A stretch of 64,000 bases of DNA from Liopterus haemorrhoidalis (Eukaryota; Arthropoda; Insecta; Coleoptera; Dytiscidae): positions 37,551,916-37,615,915 of the forward strand of contig OZ020612.1 in NCBI GenBank assembly GCA_963971575.1, given 5' to 3'. The translations under genes and the position numbers were made by a program. The notes beneath the pieces were generated by a model. The model did not search any database. It worked only from the letters and a program-made list of their open reading frames with translations, and was not told the origin of the DNA. Shown in pieces: positions 21,217 to 36,200 of the stretch. Positions within the stretch are counted from its first letter, which is position 1. Each line of letters opens with the position of its first letter.

Positions 21217-21514
21217 TTACTTGAGCCTTCCAGCTCTTACATCAGTAATAACTCCCCACATCTCGATAATGAAATCTGTGGTGAATCCGAACTCCCCTAA
21301 ATCTGAACTATCGATGGAGTCTGCAAAGTCCATTGAGTTCTGCTTATCTTCTGCATGTTCCCAAATCTGCGTGGCCAATTCACTATCGTTAATACCCAGG
21401 TAGGTTTCAAGTTTATTGTTTATATGGTCGATACCAATCTCCATCTTGTCATCCTGAAAATAAAAAAATATAAGTATAGTTTTTCAGAAAAATCGACTGA
21501 GAACTGATAAACAA

Positions 21515-21546
<32 letters not shown>

Positions 21547-24500
21547 TTTCATATAATTTCACATAATTCTATGTAAGCTATCAATAACGTATTTGAACTA
21601 CTTGTACTAACATCAGGAATTTTTTCGTTTGTTGTGTTTGAATATATTCACATAAACGTATGTGTGTTTTTGTATATGAAGCACTCCTAATGTGGCAATT
21701 GGGAGAGCGACTGAAACAGTCATATTTCTTTTTCAATATCATTGACGTCATATGAATAGACACAGAACGCTCTATGCCTTAGCATTGTTTGTTATGAATC
21801 CAAGACCCTGAGGAGACGAAAGGGGGATTTGCCCCGAGGAGTATAACAAGTTGCCTAATTTCCATTTATTTTATTCAGTTATTGCTAAGAAAAACGCCGG
21901 CGCCGTATTGTGTTTATGATTGTTTTGTTGCGTTATTTTTTCTATTTTACTATTTTACCTTTTCACCATCTTTCAACTTTTAATAATATTGCCGTAAATT
22001 GCATTTTAAGAGTTGCGAACTGTATTTTAACCACGTAGTATTTTAAATACTAAAAAGTAATGTTTAATAATATGTTACATATAGTTTTTCCTTTAAAAAA
22101 AATATTTGTATTCAGTACTTGGAATACATCAGAAAAGTATTTTACGCAGCATTGATTATAGATAAACATCTTTATCTTTTTTGTCAGATAAATTTTAATT
22201 TATCATGGAATAAATGATGTAATATATGCTCGTTTTAAATTTAGAAAGTGTCTGAAGCATTACTATAAAATATGATCGAGAAAAAAAGGTGTCTAGATAG
22301 TCATGGAATCATTTATTTTTATATTAACAGAAATGTCCACTTAACATTTTAAATTCAGGGTCTACTAAACTTTTTTTTCGATCATATTGTATTTTAAATG
22401 TATGTAATTTAGAAACCTACTAATTATCTTAAATATACACTAATAAATTCAGGTTAATTTAATATTATTTATGAAATTTATTTTATTAAAATTTGCAGTT
22501 TACAGTATTAAAAAAATGTATTTTTACTTTCAATTCTTATCGGCAAAACATTGGTCAAACATTATCAAAAAACAGTTTTTGTCTGTCTGTTCGACGAAAA
22601 ACAGCTGGATATATTTTCACGTAATTTGGTATGATGATAAAGTAAAACCAGAATTCGAACATAGGCTATAAAGCATTTCAAAAATATTATTTTAGGGAGT
22701 ATTTCGGGTTTAAAACTGTTTATTAAAAAACTTAAAATATTTCCCTTATTATTAACTTAACTAATACAAAAATTGTTTATAGTAAGAAAACAAATCTTTT
22801 TTGTTCAATGCATTTTTTAAATTTATAAATTAGATAAATGTTTGGAAAGATACGTGGGTACCTCCTAAAATTAAAATCTACATATGTCTCCCTTATTATT
22901 GACTTAAAATCAAAATGCTACATGACAAAAATAGTTTATAATAAGAAAATAAAATCTTTTATTCCTATACGTTTTTTTTATTTACATGAATATTTGCGTA
23001 ATGGTAATTGAAGCTTGAGTTCTTGCAATTAAAGCTTTACCAAAAATATGTAATTAATATAAATACAGTTGTGATGCTTGATAATACACACGGGCGTAAC
23101 TAGGGCTTCGAACAGGAACGGAACCGAAAACCGAAAAACCGTTATTTTTGTCGGAACGAAAACCGGAGATGAACCGAAAAGAAATATCGGTTTATTTCGG
23201 TTCAGATAATGTTTATGGGAGTGAATATAAAATTCATTTTATTTAAGATTATTTTTTAAACTGATGAGCAGAAAAAATCATATTTTTTTTAACTGATAAG
23301 TAAAAAATAAATAAATAAAATAGCTTCTATTATTTCCGGGGGGTTGAACACCCAGAACCCCCACTGGCAGCAGCCTTGGTGTGATTATTACAAAATTAGG
23401 AATAGAATGTTCTTCTAAGTTATAGTAGAAAATAAATTTCTAATACAAATAAAAGCATTTAAAAATTTATCCCTCGGATCTGAACCTAATACCGAAAAAA
23501 ACCGTTATTTTTGCCGGAACGAAACTGATTTTTTTTTATTTGAACCGGAACAAAAACCGAAACGAAAAAAATAACGGTTCGAAGCCCTGCTTTATACCCC
23601 CCCGGCCCGCATAATTTTCTTAGGGCCCCTTAGCAGGTTTGTGAACTTTGTCACGTTTTTTTGTCGCTTGGTCTCTCATGACAAAACTGATAAACCCATT
23701 AAGGGGCTCAAAGGAAATTCTGCGGGGTCTGAAGTTACGTTAAAACCTAACCTATTGCTACGAAAGCCTGAAAAGGTGTTTTTCACGCTTCAGATCACAT
23801 ATTTTTGAAGAGATCCTTTGCTGGGATGCATCTTGCATCTGTGGTCAGTAAAAAACGCATTCCATCGAAGTAACGGGCCGATGGTCGCCCGACCCTACTC
23901 ACGATTCTCTGACTCTCTGCACCGGCTAAACGCAACTTTATCTCGGCTTAAAAGGCTTCGCGGAAACTAACTGTTAGCAGCATTCATGTTTGTTTATCTC
24001 CGACATTTATTTACATTTCTATTTGCGTTATACAAATGAAATTCTTCGTATATTAGAACAAAGAAAAATAAATTATATTCGCAGATGGTAACTGTCTAAT
24101 ACATATTTAATACAAAAAAAAACATTTATTCCGTGAACTAAAATTTTGGACCAAATTCTTTTAAATTTTTATAATTAGGAAAATAATATGGTATTCGTAG
24201 ATGACAGTTATCAATTGCAATAAAAAATAGGTTTGCAAAGCCATAGAGCAAAGAGTATTCTTTCTAAAGAAGGATGATAGTATATGGTGAGTTTTTAAAG
24301 AAGGTGAGTGATATGGGACGGAATTTTTGAAAAAATATATAAACAGTATGTCCGCGGTCACTGAAACCACAGATGAGGCATCCGTGGTTTCAGTGACCGC
24401 GGTTGAAATCTTGTAATATCTTTTTTCCTCGTGAAAACCACTAGAAAATGACACTTCTCACGTATTATTAACTTGTCAAGAGTTGGCTAACGCTACAGCA

Positions 24501-27236
24501 CGTCGTCTACGTCATTAATCTCGTTTCATCTCATTACATAGGCGTTATTACATTACCATATGAATACAATACATATATATTTATTTGTATTTATTTATTA
24601 TTTATTTAATACTATATACAATTTAATTAAACTTTATATAGTACACTGACAGAAAAGAGAACTCTTAATGCTCAGGTACATAAAAGAACAGATAAAACAG
24701 AAGTATACGATAATTTAGAAGAGGTTCGTTGTTATCTGCGGATTATGATATTCGCGGATTTCGTATTCCGCGGAGTGACTTGGAACCTATTACCCACAGA
24801 TACGGCAGGTATACTGTATTTTCAAAAAAAACCAGTGGCGAAGGAAAACCTCCGCGAGACTAGCCCTCCCACAAAAAAAAAATTAAATTAAAAAAATATT
24901 TAGATAAATCTTCAAAAATACATCCAATTATTGTCCAAGGCTTGGTTTACTAGTTACGAATTAATTATCATGATCATGGAAATGTTACATATAAGTATGG
25001 AAAAATTGAGACTTGGAAAAATTTTAAATAATTTTACAAAAAAATTTAATTTTTTTTCGTTTTATCAAAAAACGTCTCAAATAAAAGTTATTAGTAATTG
25101 CATTTATATTAACTTTTGTTCAATAAATTTTTTCGCAATATTTTTCTGTTGCTAAATATTCGCAAAAATCTTTAAATCGACACAAGTAAACTCCCATTTC
25201 TAGTCAACCGATCTTCATAAAAAACAATAGGGTTCTTCCCATTTAATAGGAGAATTTTTTAGTACCAGAACGATTTCTCTAAGTTGAACCGTTCTTGAGT
25301 TATCGTGTATACACACACACAGACACACACACATACGGCACTTAGAAAATAGGTTTTTTGGATTCCCTGGACCATGAAACGTGGTCATCAGTCAAAATCG
25401 CGATATCGAAAATTTTCGCCATTACATTAGGCCCTTATTAAGGTTATATATTAAGGTCGGGCAAATAAAAATGTTATTTTGATAAACCAATTTTCGAAAA
25501 AATTGTTATTTACAATAAATCAAAATATTGTTGATTTTATAAAGTCAATTTTCAAAAAAAGGAAATGTTTTAGATTTTGATACACATATTTTCAAAAAAA
25601 TTGATTTTATAAAATTAATTTTTACAATTTTTACAATTCTTACAAAATATTGTGTTTGAAAGACTCATCTTCAAATAATTGCTGATTTTGGCGCGTTTAT
25701 AGACAAAATATTTCCAAAAACTTTAGACATTTGGGTCTTTCGATAGGAGGAAACCTACAAAACCCTGAAATGTGTCAAAATTTACCATTCCCATCAATGT
25801 AATCAATAATATAAAGTGCAGTTCTCAAAATGTTTGCGGAATGCACCTAAAGTCACCATTTTTAATGTCGGGACTGTGTAAAAATCACGTAGTCGATGTG
25901 ACGTTTCAACCTTTTTATCACTATATAAACCGATCAGAAGTACTAATTACGATTGAGTCGACCCTTCAGCATATTTGCAAAGTATCAGAAAATAAAAATT
26001 CCGGAGATTGAACCAGTGTCCATGTTTTGTAGCTAACCATCTTACCACAGAGCAACTGAAATTTACCTTTTCTTCAATGGCAGCTTTTCCATCAGCTTTA
26101 AACCTTAGAGTCTCTTTTCCAGACCCATATCCTTGTTTTTTACCCCTCCTGGGATCCGACCTGGGTCCTAAGGAATTAAATCCATTCTTCATCGGTTCAA
26201 CAAGTCGTATCGTGAAGGTGGCACCCAACGGTATTTCTTTCAACATTTTTGCTACCTCATAATGTCTTCGACCTACACAATTAACACCGTCTAATTTTTC
26301 TATGTGGTCCCCCACCTGGAAAAAATAATAAATAAAATAAAATAAGTAGGCTGAGAATTTTTTAGAGAATATCAAATGATCTTAATTTTGATAGAAACCA
26401 GTTTTTTAAAAACAACAAAATTGTTTGAGACACCAGATGTTTTGCGGAGATTCTTCATTTCATTAAACACGTTAAATATGTACACCAAAATCATATCAGT
26501 TCGCCTCTATCTATTTTATCGTTCATTTTTATTAAAATAAAAAAAAACTAAATTATTTTTGTTCGATTTGACTGTTTTTACATCATTAAACAGGAACATC
26601 TACCATTTTTCAAAGATGAAAGCGCGCCAAAAGGCCATTTGCGACCCGCTTTCATCTTGAAAATTTCTAAAAATTTTGTCAAGAATAAAAATGTTTGCCT
26701 TCTGAGCCCTCCCTATGAATAAATCCTGGTTCTGTTAAGCGTAATTAATAAAATTTGTTTCAAAATAGTATACAAAATAAAGACTTTTTCCATATTTAGG
26801 TGAATTTAAATAATTTTTAAGCTATTTTGGGAAGAGTTTTAGAGTTAAAAATAAGATAAGTTTATAAAATTTTATTACATAAATATTAAAAAATGTTTAC
26901 AACGATTTTTATTAAAAATTCAATTATTTTTTTACCAACCGCCAACATATATAAAGGGAGGTATTGTGATCAGGGTCGTCTTAAGAAATTCGGCGCCCGT
27001 GGGCTAATAAAATAAATGCGCCCCTCTTCGTAAGAAAATTCACAGAATAGCTAACGGGGAAATAAAAATTGCCGCCCCAAAAGGCTTGCGCCCTGGGGCT
27101 ATAGCCCATTTAGCCCTGTGGTTAGGGCGGCCCTGATTGTGATCATACCGATTTTGATACTTCGAGATTACGATGGATTTCCACGAATTGAGGTCCCTAC
27201 ATAACGTTTTGACTATTTTTAGCATGATATCTGTCG

Positions 27237-27279
<43 letters not shown>

Positions 27280-30200
27280 GGTCTGTTTGTCAGTCCGTGT
27301 ACACGTGCAGAGCAAATTCGGCTAAAAGGATTTTTATGAAACTTCATATTTAAGCTTTTGACATCAATGGCACGAGTTGATCAACTTTTGGTAAAAACTA
27401 GATATGGGAGTTTACTCGTGTCGGTTTTAAGATTTTTGCGAATATTTCACAACGGAAAAATATTTCGAAAAAATTTATTTAACAAAAGTTGCTATAAAAG
27501 CATTAACTAACAACTTTTATTTGAGACATTTTTTGATAAAGCAGCGTAAATTAAACAAGTACTTTGTGGTGGCGATCGGTCCTGTGATGGCCACAGCTGA
27601 TGTTTTAAACTTGTGCTTTATTAATTTTGTAAACTTATTATGGTTTGTCTTATTTTTAACTCTAAAACAGCTTAAAAAATATAAAATTTAAACCTGTATA
27701 TGAAAAAAGTTTATTTATTTTGTAAACTATAATTTCAAAATAAATGTTATTAATAAAAATATCCATATGATATCCACAACAAAATTGGCGGATTCGGATA
27801 TGTTTTTTTTTTACAGATATCCGCAGATACGGATATCTGGAAAATCTCTAGTAAAAATCTTAATAAATACAAACAGGCGAACTAATATGATTTTGGGCCA
27901 GTATACTTAGGTCTCGGGATAACGTTCCTAGAATTTAAAGGACGACTAATTGGTTCTTAATTTTGATATAATATTTTTGCTGAGAATGTCGTTAATTAAT
28001 TAAAGACATTGGACAGTATAGTGTTACCCGGGGTCTTATGTAGGGCACTCGGCGAATCAGTGCAGTTGCGTCACTGGAAACGTCACATTTTTGTGACGTC
28101 ATATTTAGTACGTCTACATCCATTTAACGAATGTAATATTCGTACGCTGTCACTTGTATCGTAATGAAATGAAAATATAAGAATAAGAACAGAATAGAAA
28201 CAAATAAACTATTTTAATAGGCTAAGTAGTCCTAAAAAAGGGCTAATGTGATCCAAAAATATGATCAAAGAAAAGATAATAGAAATACGTTGAATTTAAC
28301 ATAAAAAGCTATGCACTACATACAATATCAAATGAAAATCTATAAGATATCTATAAGAAAATATATAACTAAACAAAAACCTGCTAAATAAACAACAAAC
28401 TTAATAAAAAAGGTTTTTAGAAATTACTATAAGTTATATATGTGAACACAACTATCACACACATCAGAGCGTATTATAAAATGTCAAATATAAACATCGT
28501 TCTATTTAGTGATACTAATACAAATGTCCCTATATTAAATAAACACTTTGAAAATTTGTAAATCTTCAAAATGACTATCGAACACAAACTAAATATGACT
28601 TCAAAAGGTATGTTTTAGTAAAATAAAAAAATGAAGAGCAATATTATTCTATAATTCACATGCAAAAAAAAAATCGATTTAGTTATTTTTTCGCCACTAA
28701 ATTTGTCATTGAAGTTATGACGCAAAATGACCAACTGCGTTGATTAAACAACTGACCTATGCTACGTTTTAGGATACTTACTGAAATATGTGGAATGTTG
28801 TCTATAATGGACGCTTCTTTAATCCTTTTGATAAATGAATATCCTGCTCCGTTATCTGTGATTGTAAGTCCAAGAGAATTATCGCTTTTGATTACTTCTA
28901 TCTCCTTAGGGCGTCCTGCAAATTGTTAAAAACAAATCTATATTGGTAAATAATTTGGAGACTATATCTGATATTATTATTATTTATTTATTTTGTCCAC
29001 ATATTTCGTACACATTTCAGGTGATTATAAGACGATATCCACAAAAAATAATTTGTAACTGCCGTATTTTAATAATTTTCACGTACTTTTATGATAATAA
29101 TAATAATAGTAATAATAATAATAATGTTTATTAAATAGCACAATGACAGGACATAAAGTACGGGCCACGTTCTATTGTGAGGCCGCCCTAAAAAAAAGGC
29201 TTCTGAGACCCTTAAAAAAAATTTCTTTTGAACCTCCTGGCGCCGACCCGAATTGTTTCTTATAAACAATTCGGGTCGGCGCCTGTTCTGTGTTAAATCA
29301 AAACTGTGTAAAAAAATCGGTGTAAAACAGAATTGGTTGTCTACAACTGAAAGGATTTAGATTAACACAAATTAATTTATAAAAAAATGTATGATAATGT
29401 GTTATTTCAAATTTTTGACAGTTATTTACAATCCCGAATCTAATCATCCATCAAAATAATAAAATATCACATTTCTAGACGTCAAACTATATTTTAAGTT
29501 GTATTTCTTTTGAAACAAATTCCATTGTTATCAGCTGATAAGGTTATTTTTCACGAGATGCGATAAAATTTATTACGTACGTGAACCTACCTCGTCTGTG
29601 GGCGAAAATGAAGTCATCCAGACCAATTTGACCGCCCAGCAATTTTTTCATATCTACCTTGTGTGAATTCAACGTACAGAATATGATCTGAAAAAAGAAA
29701 TAGTAATAAAATCTAGCAATTAGACGAGGATACAAAATCTGTATAGCTTTAATGCCTAGAAGGAGTCCCTCTACGCTTACATTGTCACAACAATGCCCAC
29801 ATGCCAGTAACTTCTGATTCTCCTGCTTTGTCTTAACTGTACCCAGGCATTACACATCTACATCGCAGTAAAGCGAAGCAAGTATAAGAAAGAGTAAACA
29901 AAATTTGGAATTCTATAATTATATTTAATAATTTATTTTAAAATAATTTCATAAGTCAATGGTAGTTCCTATTGTCACATACAGTAGCGAATTTCGGATA
30001 CTAAAAAAACAGATGTAAGCAAAGTTCATGCAGCTGAAATAATCTGACTCACAAAAGAATGCTCACTAGCAGAAACCCAAAGTAAGCGCTGCTGCATAAG
30101 CCAAGAGGAGTCAAGACTAAACAAGACCAAGGAAGAAATAAGCGCCGGAACAAGCTGCACATTTTCCTCCATGATTGGTGAAAATTATTTCAATTTTAAT

Positions 30201-33200
30201 TTCAATTAGATTATTTAAAAAATTTCGCGACACGCTTCTAGTGAATCGTGACACCAAAGTAACCGGTTGGAAATTACTGGTATATGAGCTTTGACCCAGT
30301 CGTCAAACCGTACTCGGACGTTGAATTGCTACGTGTAATGAAGCTTAATTCTTTATTTTACTGTCAGAAGCATGTGTATGAAAGAAATATATAAATACGC
30401 TAATTATTGACGTTTCGCAGGTATTTAGTAAGTGAATGATGATTATTTGGGATGCCAAAACAAATTTTATGTTAAAATAATTTTTTTTAGAATTATAATT
30501 CGAATGCCTAATCCCATTATTTAGGTTTTTAAATATGTGCTGTATTTTTTTGTATAGCAAGGTTCATTAAGATTTTGAAAATTGTGCCTATGGCTTCCAT
30601 TGGTTGTTTAAGTCATAAGCTCTGTCCGTCTGATTTTGTATACATTCAAACATAGAATTTTCAACACTTCCCATTGGTTATTAAATTTACGCTTTTAAAA
30701 ATTAAATGCAACATTTGCCAAAATATAACTAGAATTTTGAAAAAATAATTTCTCCTCTCAGAAACAGAAAAAATAAAATTGACAGGAAGCGAACCGTAGT
30801 TTGCAACTTAGGAAGCAAGAACGCTAACCATTAGACTACGGACGTTTACTCATTTACTGTGTTACATAGCGAATTAAATAGTTTACATATTTTAGTTAAA
30901 AACACAAAAAATGCGTTATTTTACAAAGTCAACAATTAAACAATTTAAACAAAATAAAAATGTAAAAAAATAAATAAAAAATAAAATTGTCTCCAGACCG
31001 GAAGCAAACCTTGGTTTGCATCTCAAAAATCGAGAAGCTAACCATTACACCATTAAAGCATACTGGCTTACGGTGAAAAAAAAAAACAAAAAATAAAATT
31101 GTCTCGTCTGCCCGGGATCGAACCCTGGTTTGCTGTGTAGCAAGCGAGCAAGCTAACCATTAGACCAGGATACGCCTTCTAGTATAATGTGTTACATAAC
31201 TATAACTTTTGTACATCATTAACAAAAAAAAAAACACAAAAAATGCGTTATTTTCCGAAAACATAATCTGATCAAAAATTCCTGTTGTACTATTCCGGTT
31301 CACACCAATGTAATAATTACTTAGAATTTTTTCAGATTTTTAGTTTAAACCATCTGGGCTGGAGGGTGTGGAACAAAATTTTTATGCACAATTTTGGCAA
31401 AAATCGCGTTAAAATAATTTATATTGCAAAAATAAAATTTTGATATTTAATAATTTTGATATAAATAATAATTATAGTTAATCCACATACTAAGGACTTT
31501 CATTTGATACCCTACTTATAATTTAAAAAAAATATTTTTTTTTTTCGATGAGCTCATATTTGTTTATATTTTAGGGGATATGTTTTTAGATGTTTTAGTA
31601 TTTTTTCGAGTCAAAGAGTTGTATAAGCATGCCAAATTTCAACTCTCTAGGTTTAGCCGTTTGGCTACAATTTTTACCGAATAGACAGACAGACGACAAA
31701 ATGCCGGTATAAGGGTTTTTTGGTCATACCTACAAAACCCTAAAAACTAAACTTGACATATCACGACCTATCCATAGATGCCTCAGTCGTTTTAGAGAAC
31801 TCCAGATAAACTTTTAAATTAATTAAAAACATTTATCTGGTATTATATATTATCTAACCGGAATCGGACCTCAGAATTTTATATGCATTTACTGAAGATT
31901 CTTTCTAATCTAAATTGTGAGGAGTAGCCTGTGATGTTGAGTTTTATCTTTGAGTGTTCATCTTAATGAACCAAAACCTGTTCCAGTGTAAAAAGATATC
32001 ATGGAAGGAACGGACATATGCGCGGAAAACAGTCTTTAATTATTCTTATAAAATTCAGTCTCGAAACAACTGTATCTTTACGCCAAAGTTCTCAACACAA
32101 ATATAGAAATAAGTTTAATCAATAATGATAATAATAATAATAGTCAGAGCTATTCTTTATGGGGCCCAGGGCAAAATTGCGGAACTCCAACAATATTTTG
32201 GAGCGGCTACAATTAGATGCATACAGTAAATTCGAATTTATTGATTCAAGTACTTTGTTTAGCTGGTCACTATTGCGTAGTGATTAGCTCATTTGACTGC
32301 TAATCATAGGGGCTCGGGTTCGATTCCCGGTGATTGCATGGATGTTTGTATTTGTCATAAAATTACTAAAGTATCCAAAATAAAAATAAAAGATATAAAG
32401 TCTGTTCCTTTGGTTTAGGCGGAACTAGATTTTCAATTCTAGTTACTTTTACCGATTGAAGCTTTTGATCATTTTGTTCAAGAAAAGCCAACTTCAATAT
32501 ATAAAAAAATATCTAATGACAACTTACAAAAATTGATGTGAAGTGTGAATTTTCACACATTGCAGGGTTTCGTAGGTATATAATAAGTGAAGGCGGCATG
32601 CTGAGTGATATTTTTAAAACAATTTATCGTCTGTTAATCTAAGAGCTTTAAAAATAAATTTTATGTTAAAATATTTTTGTTAATTTTATTTTGTATTTTT
32701 TTATATAGCAATGGTCATTAAGATTTTGAAAATTGCGGCTATGGCTTCCATTGGTTCTTTTAGGTCATATGCTTCGCCCCTCTGGTTTCGTATACATGAC
32801 ACATAGAATGAAAATATAATTCCAACAATTCCAACTGGTTATTAAATTTACGCTCATAAAAATTAAATGCAACATTTGCCAAAATATAACTAGAATTTTG
32901 ACAAAATAATTTAAACGAAATAAAAATGAAAAAAAAACAAACAAAAATAAAATTGTCTCGTCTGCCCGGGAGCGAACCCTAGTTTGCTGCGTAGCAAGCG
33001 AGCAAGCTAACCATTAGACCAGGATACGCCTTCTAGTATAGTGTGTTACATAACTATAACTTTTGTACATCGTTAACAAAAAAACACAAATAATGCGTTA
33101 TTTTCCGAAAACATAATCTGTTCATCAACAAAAATTCCTGTTGTACTATTCCGGTTCACACCAATATAATAATTACTTAGAATTTTTTCTGACCGCCAAC

Positions 33201-36200
33201 ATATATAAGGAAGGTATTGTGATCATACCGATTTTGACATTTCGAGATTTCGATAGAAATTCAGGAATTGAGGTCCCTACATAACGTTTTGACTATTTTT
33301 AGCATGAGGTCTGTTGGTCTGTCTGTCCGTCTGTCCGTAAACTTCATATTTAAGCTTTTGAAATCATTGGCACGAGTTGATCAAGTTTACTCGTGTCGAT
33401 TTTAAGATTTTTGCGAATATTTAACAATAGAAAAATATTTCGAAAAACTTTGTTTAAGAAAAGTTGCTATAAAAGCAATAGCTAACAACTTTTATTTGAG
33501 ACATTTTATGATAAAACGAAAAATTTTGAAAAATTTTTCGAAATTTTTTCTATCTATTTTTTCATACTTATTATAACGTTTCCATGGTCATGATAAATAA
33601 TATCTCTGAAAATATTAGGCCAAGTTATTTCTACTCTGCTGCTAGAACGTAGGTATTTTATACAAGTACTTTGTGATGGCAGTCGGTCCTGTGGTGACCA
33701 CAGCTAATTTTTTTAATTATATACTGATTTTTTAATACATAAGATATAATTGATTTTGATGGGATTACATGAAAAATGTATTCAAAAAATTTGGCAGATA
33801 TCCAGTAATCGACTCTTTTGTACGATACCATCATATTAATTTTTGCAAATATCTTGTTTAATATGTTTTATGTACTTTTGTTTAACAATTAACAAAAACA
33901 TCGATACTTTCCAATTGTTGAATTAGTTTTCTCTTCATTTAACTAGAAAACGAGAAATTGTTACAATGGCAATTTCAGTCAGATTAATAAATCAATTAAT
34001 TACTCGAAAGTTTTTTTGATGTGTATGTAAAAATTCCAAAATTGTGCATTTCAGCACAATTTATATAACACGTGAAATATTTCACAATGATGAATTCAAA
34101 ACTTCATTGGAACGATACTAATATATTATAATAAATTTAATATAAACACAATTGCGATATTACGACATTGTGACCAGTGGCTCGCTAACAATAACAGGGA
34201 AACCAAAAATGTTTTCTCTTTCTCCCCAAGGTTGGGAAAGTGCGTGTCCCCTAATAACTCTATTAATTCTTCATGCTATTATTCTTAAACGTGGGATTTT
34301 TTCCATTATATTATTAATATAGTTAGGACACAATTAGTCTTTTTATATGCTGAAAACATTCATATCAAGCGGCAAATATATTCTACTGTGTTAAATTAAT
34401 TATTTTGTAAGATTCGCTTCCTTAAAATTGTGATGCATATTGCGGTGCAGTTGTCCAAAGAAATACTATGTTTACAAATTAAAGTCGAAAGATTGACTAA
34501 CTGGGTGGACCTATGTAAAGATAAAATTCTAATGAGATAGATTACTGACATCCATGTCATTAATTTTTATTGAGGATTATTTAAAAATTTTAATTGTGTA
34601 AAAAATGTTAAAATTATATTTATAAAAACTACGCCTATGAAAACATATTAAGTACGTCCATTCCATAATTATTAAAAAAACAATAGCTTAATCCATTTAG
34701 AAAATTACTTGCGAAAAAGAAATGAGGGACAGATGATGGATAGTACACATATGTGAAGGTAGGAGAACAAAGTGGTAAAGCCCTGAGTACAGAATTAAGT
34801 ACCCAGATGTTGCACAGCAACATCTCATGTATCCGTAGAGCCCTTAACCATCTCAGAATTTTTGATCATTTTTTTGCTATTAAATTCCATGTGTTCAAAA
34901 AGAAATTACATGAAGGTTGGCTGTGGAAAAATAAAATAATGTGTACTGCAAGCTTTAACTGTCAATTAATTAACTGTCATCACTGTTGTTGTTATAATTT
35001 TTTATTGAAAATTCAATTAAGTAATTCAATTATTTTTAATTTTGTTATATAAAGCTTGCAATAGACATTATTTTATTTTCCACAACCAACCATTATGTAA
35101 TTTATTTTTGAACTCATGGTATATAGAATTTAACTTATTTATCTGGTTCAGTACGTTTTACCTATTTTACAATAAAATTTATGTCTGATAATCTTAATAC
35201 CAAGCTTGGTAGTTATCAATTTTGACATTTATTAATTATTAGAGATAATAGTATCTAATTATTACGTTAAAACATATGAAAAAATGTTTCTGAAAAATGA
35301 AACAAAATTTCAGTCGTAAGACCTTATAAATGCGTATTCTGAATTATCTATCGATTTGGGATATATGCCTTTCAGGACTTTTTTATAGAAATATTAAAAC
35401 ATTAATATCTGTCATACATTTTCGATGTATCTATTACAGTTTAGTCGCCATAACAATTTTAAAGTGCCCAATGCAAGATATTTCCCACTTTTTTTTTTAA
35501 ATATTTTCTAACACGTCCATACACTAATCATAATACAGAAAAAACCCAAAACATACTTACTTAGTTAAACTTCCACAAAATAAATTTATTAAACACTTAA
35601 TATATATATTTCTGCTTGTTAGGCCATCATCAGAAGAATGATGATAGCCTAACAAGCTGAAATATATATAGGTATATTAAGTGTTTAATAAATTTATTTT
35701 GTGGAACTGTAACCAAGTTTGTTTTGTGTTTTTAGGGTTTTGTAGGTATGACCAAAAAACCCTTATACCGTCATTTCGTCGTCTGTCTGTCTGTTCGGTA
35801 AAAATTGTAGCCAAACGACTAAACTTAGAGAGTTAAAATTTGGCATGCTTATACAACTCTTTGACCCGCACATAGGAAAAATACTAAAACATCTAAAAAG
35901 CATATCCCCCTAAAAATATAAGCAAATATAAGCTGTTCACTTTTGTAAGAACAAACTAAGAGGGAATTTTGTTTTCAATAGTTTGCACCTTTGAAGCTGT
36001 ATGTCATGTTGGTATAAAAACGTCATTTTTTTAAAATGTCGATCCATTGACATTAATATATTTCATGATATCTTAATTATAGTGATCATAACCTTATCAA
36101 CCTAAAGTCGGTTTTACAGCGTAAGGAATATTTTTAATTGACATTTAAAGTCAGTAACACACCATAAAAGTAACCAAAATAACCAGATCTATGGTCTATT

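Noticed and set aside
24161..24454. 97-codon minus-strand frame
   Set aside because: It spans the perfect inverted repeat at 24352-24402 and has no recognisable domain.
31098..31176. Possible functional tRNA gene on the minus strand
   Set aside because: The B box is good, but the T stem has mismatches and no proper acceptor stem forms. Diverged sister units nearby indicate a SINE relic.
30001..33200. CRISPR-like spaced repeats
   Set aside because: The repeats are dispersed, diverged and transposon- or tRNA-derived with uneven spacing. The window is eukaryotic.
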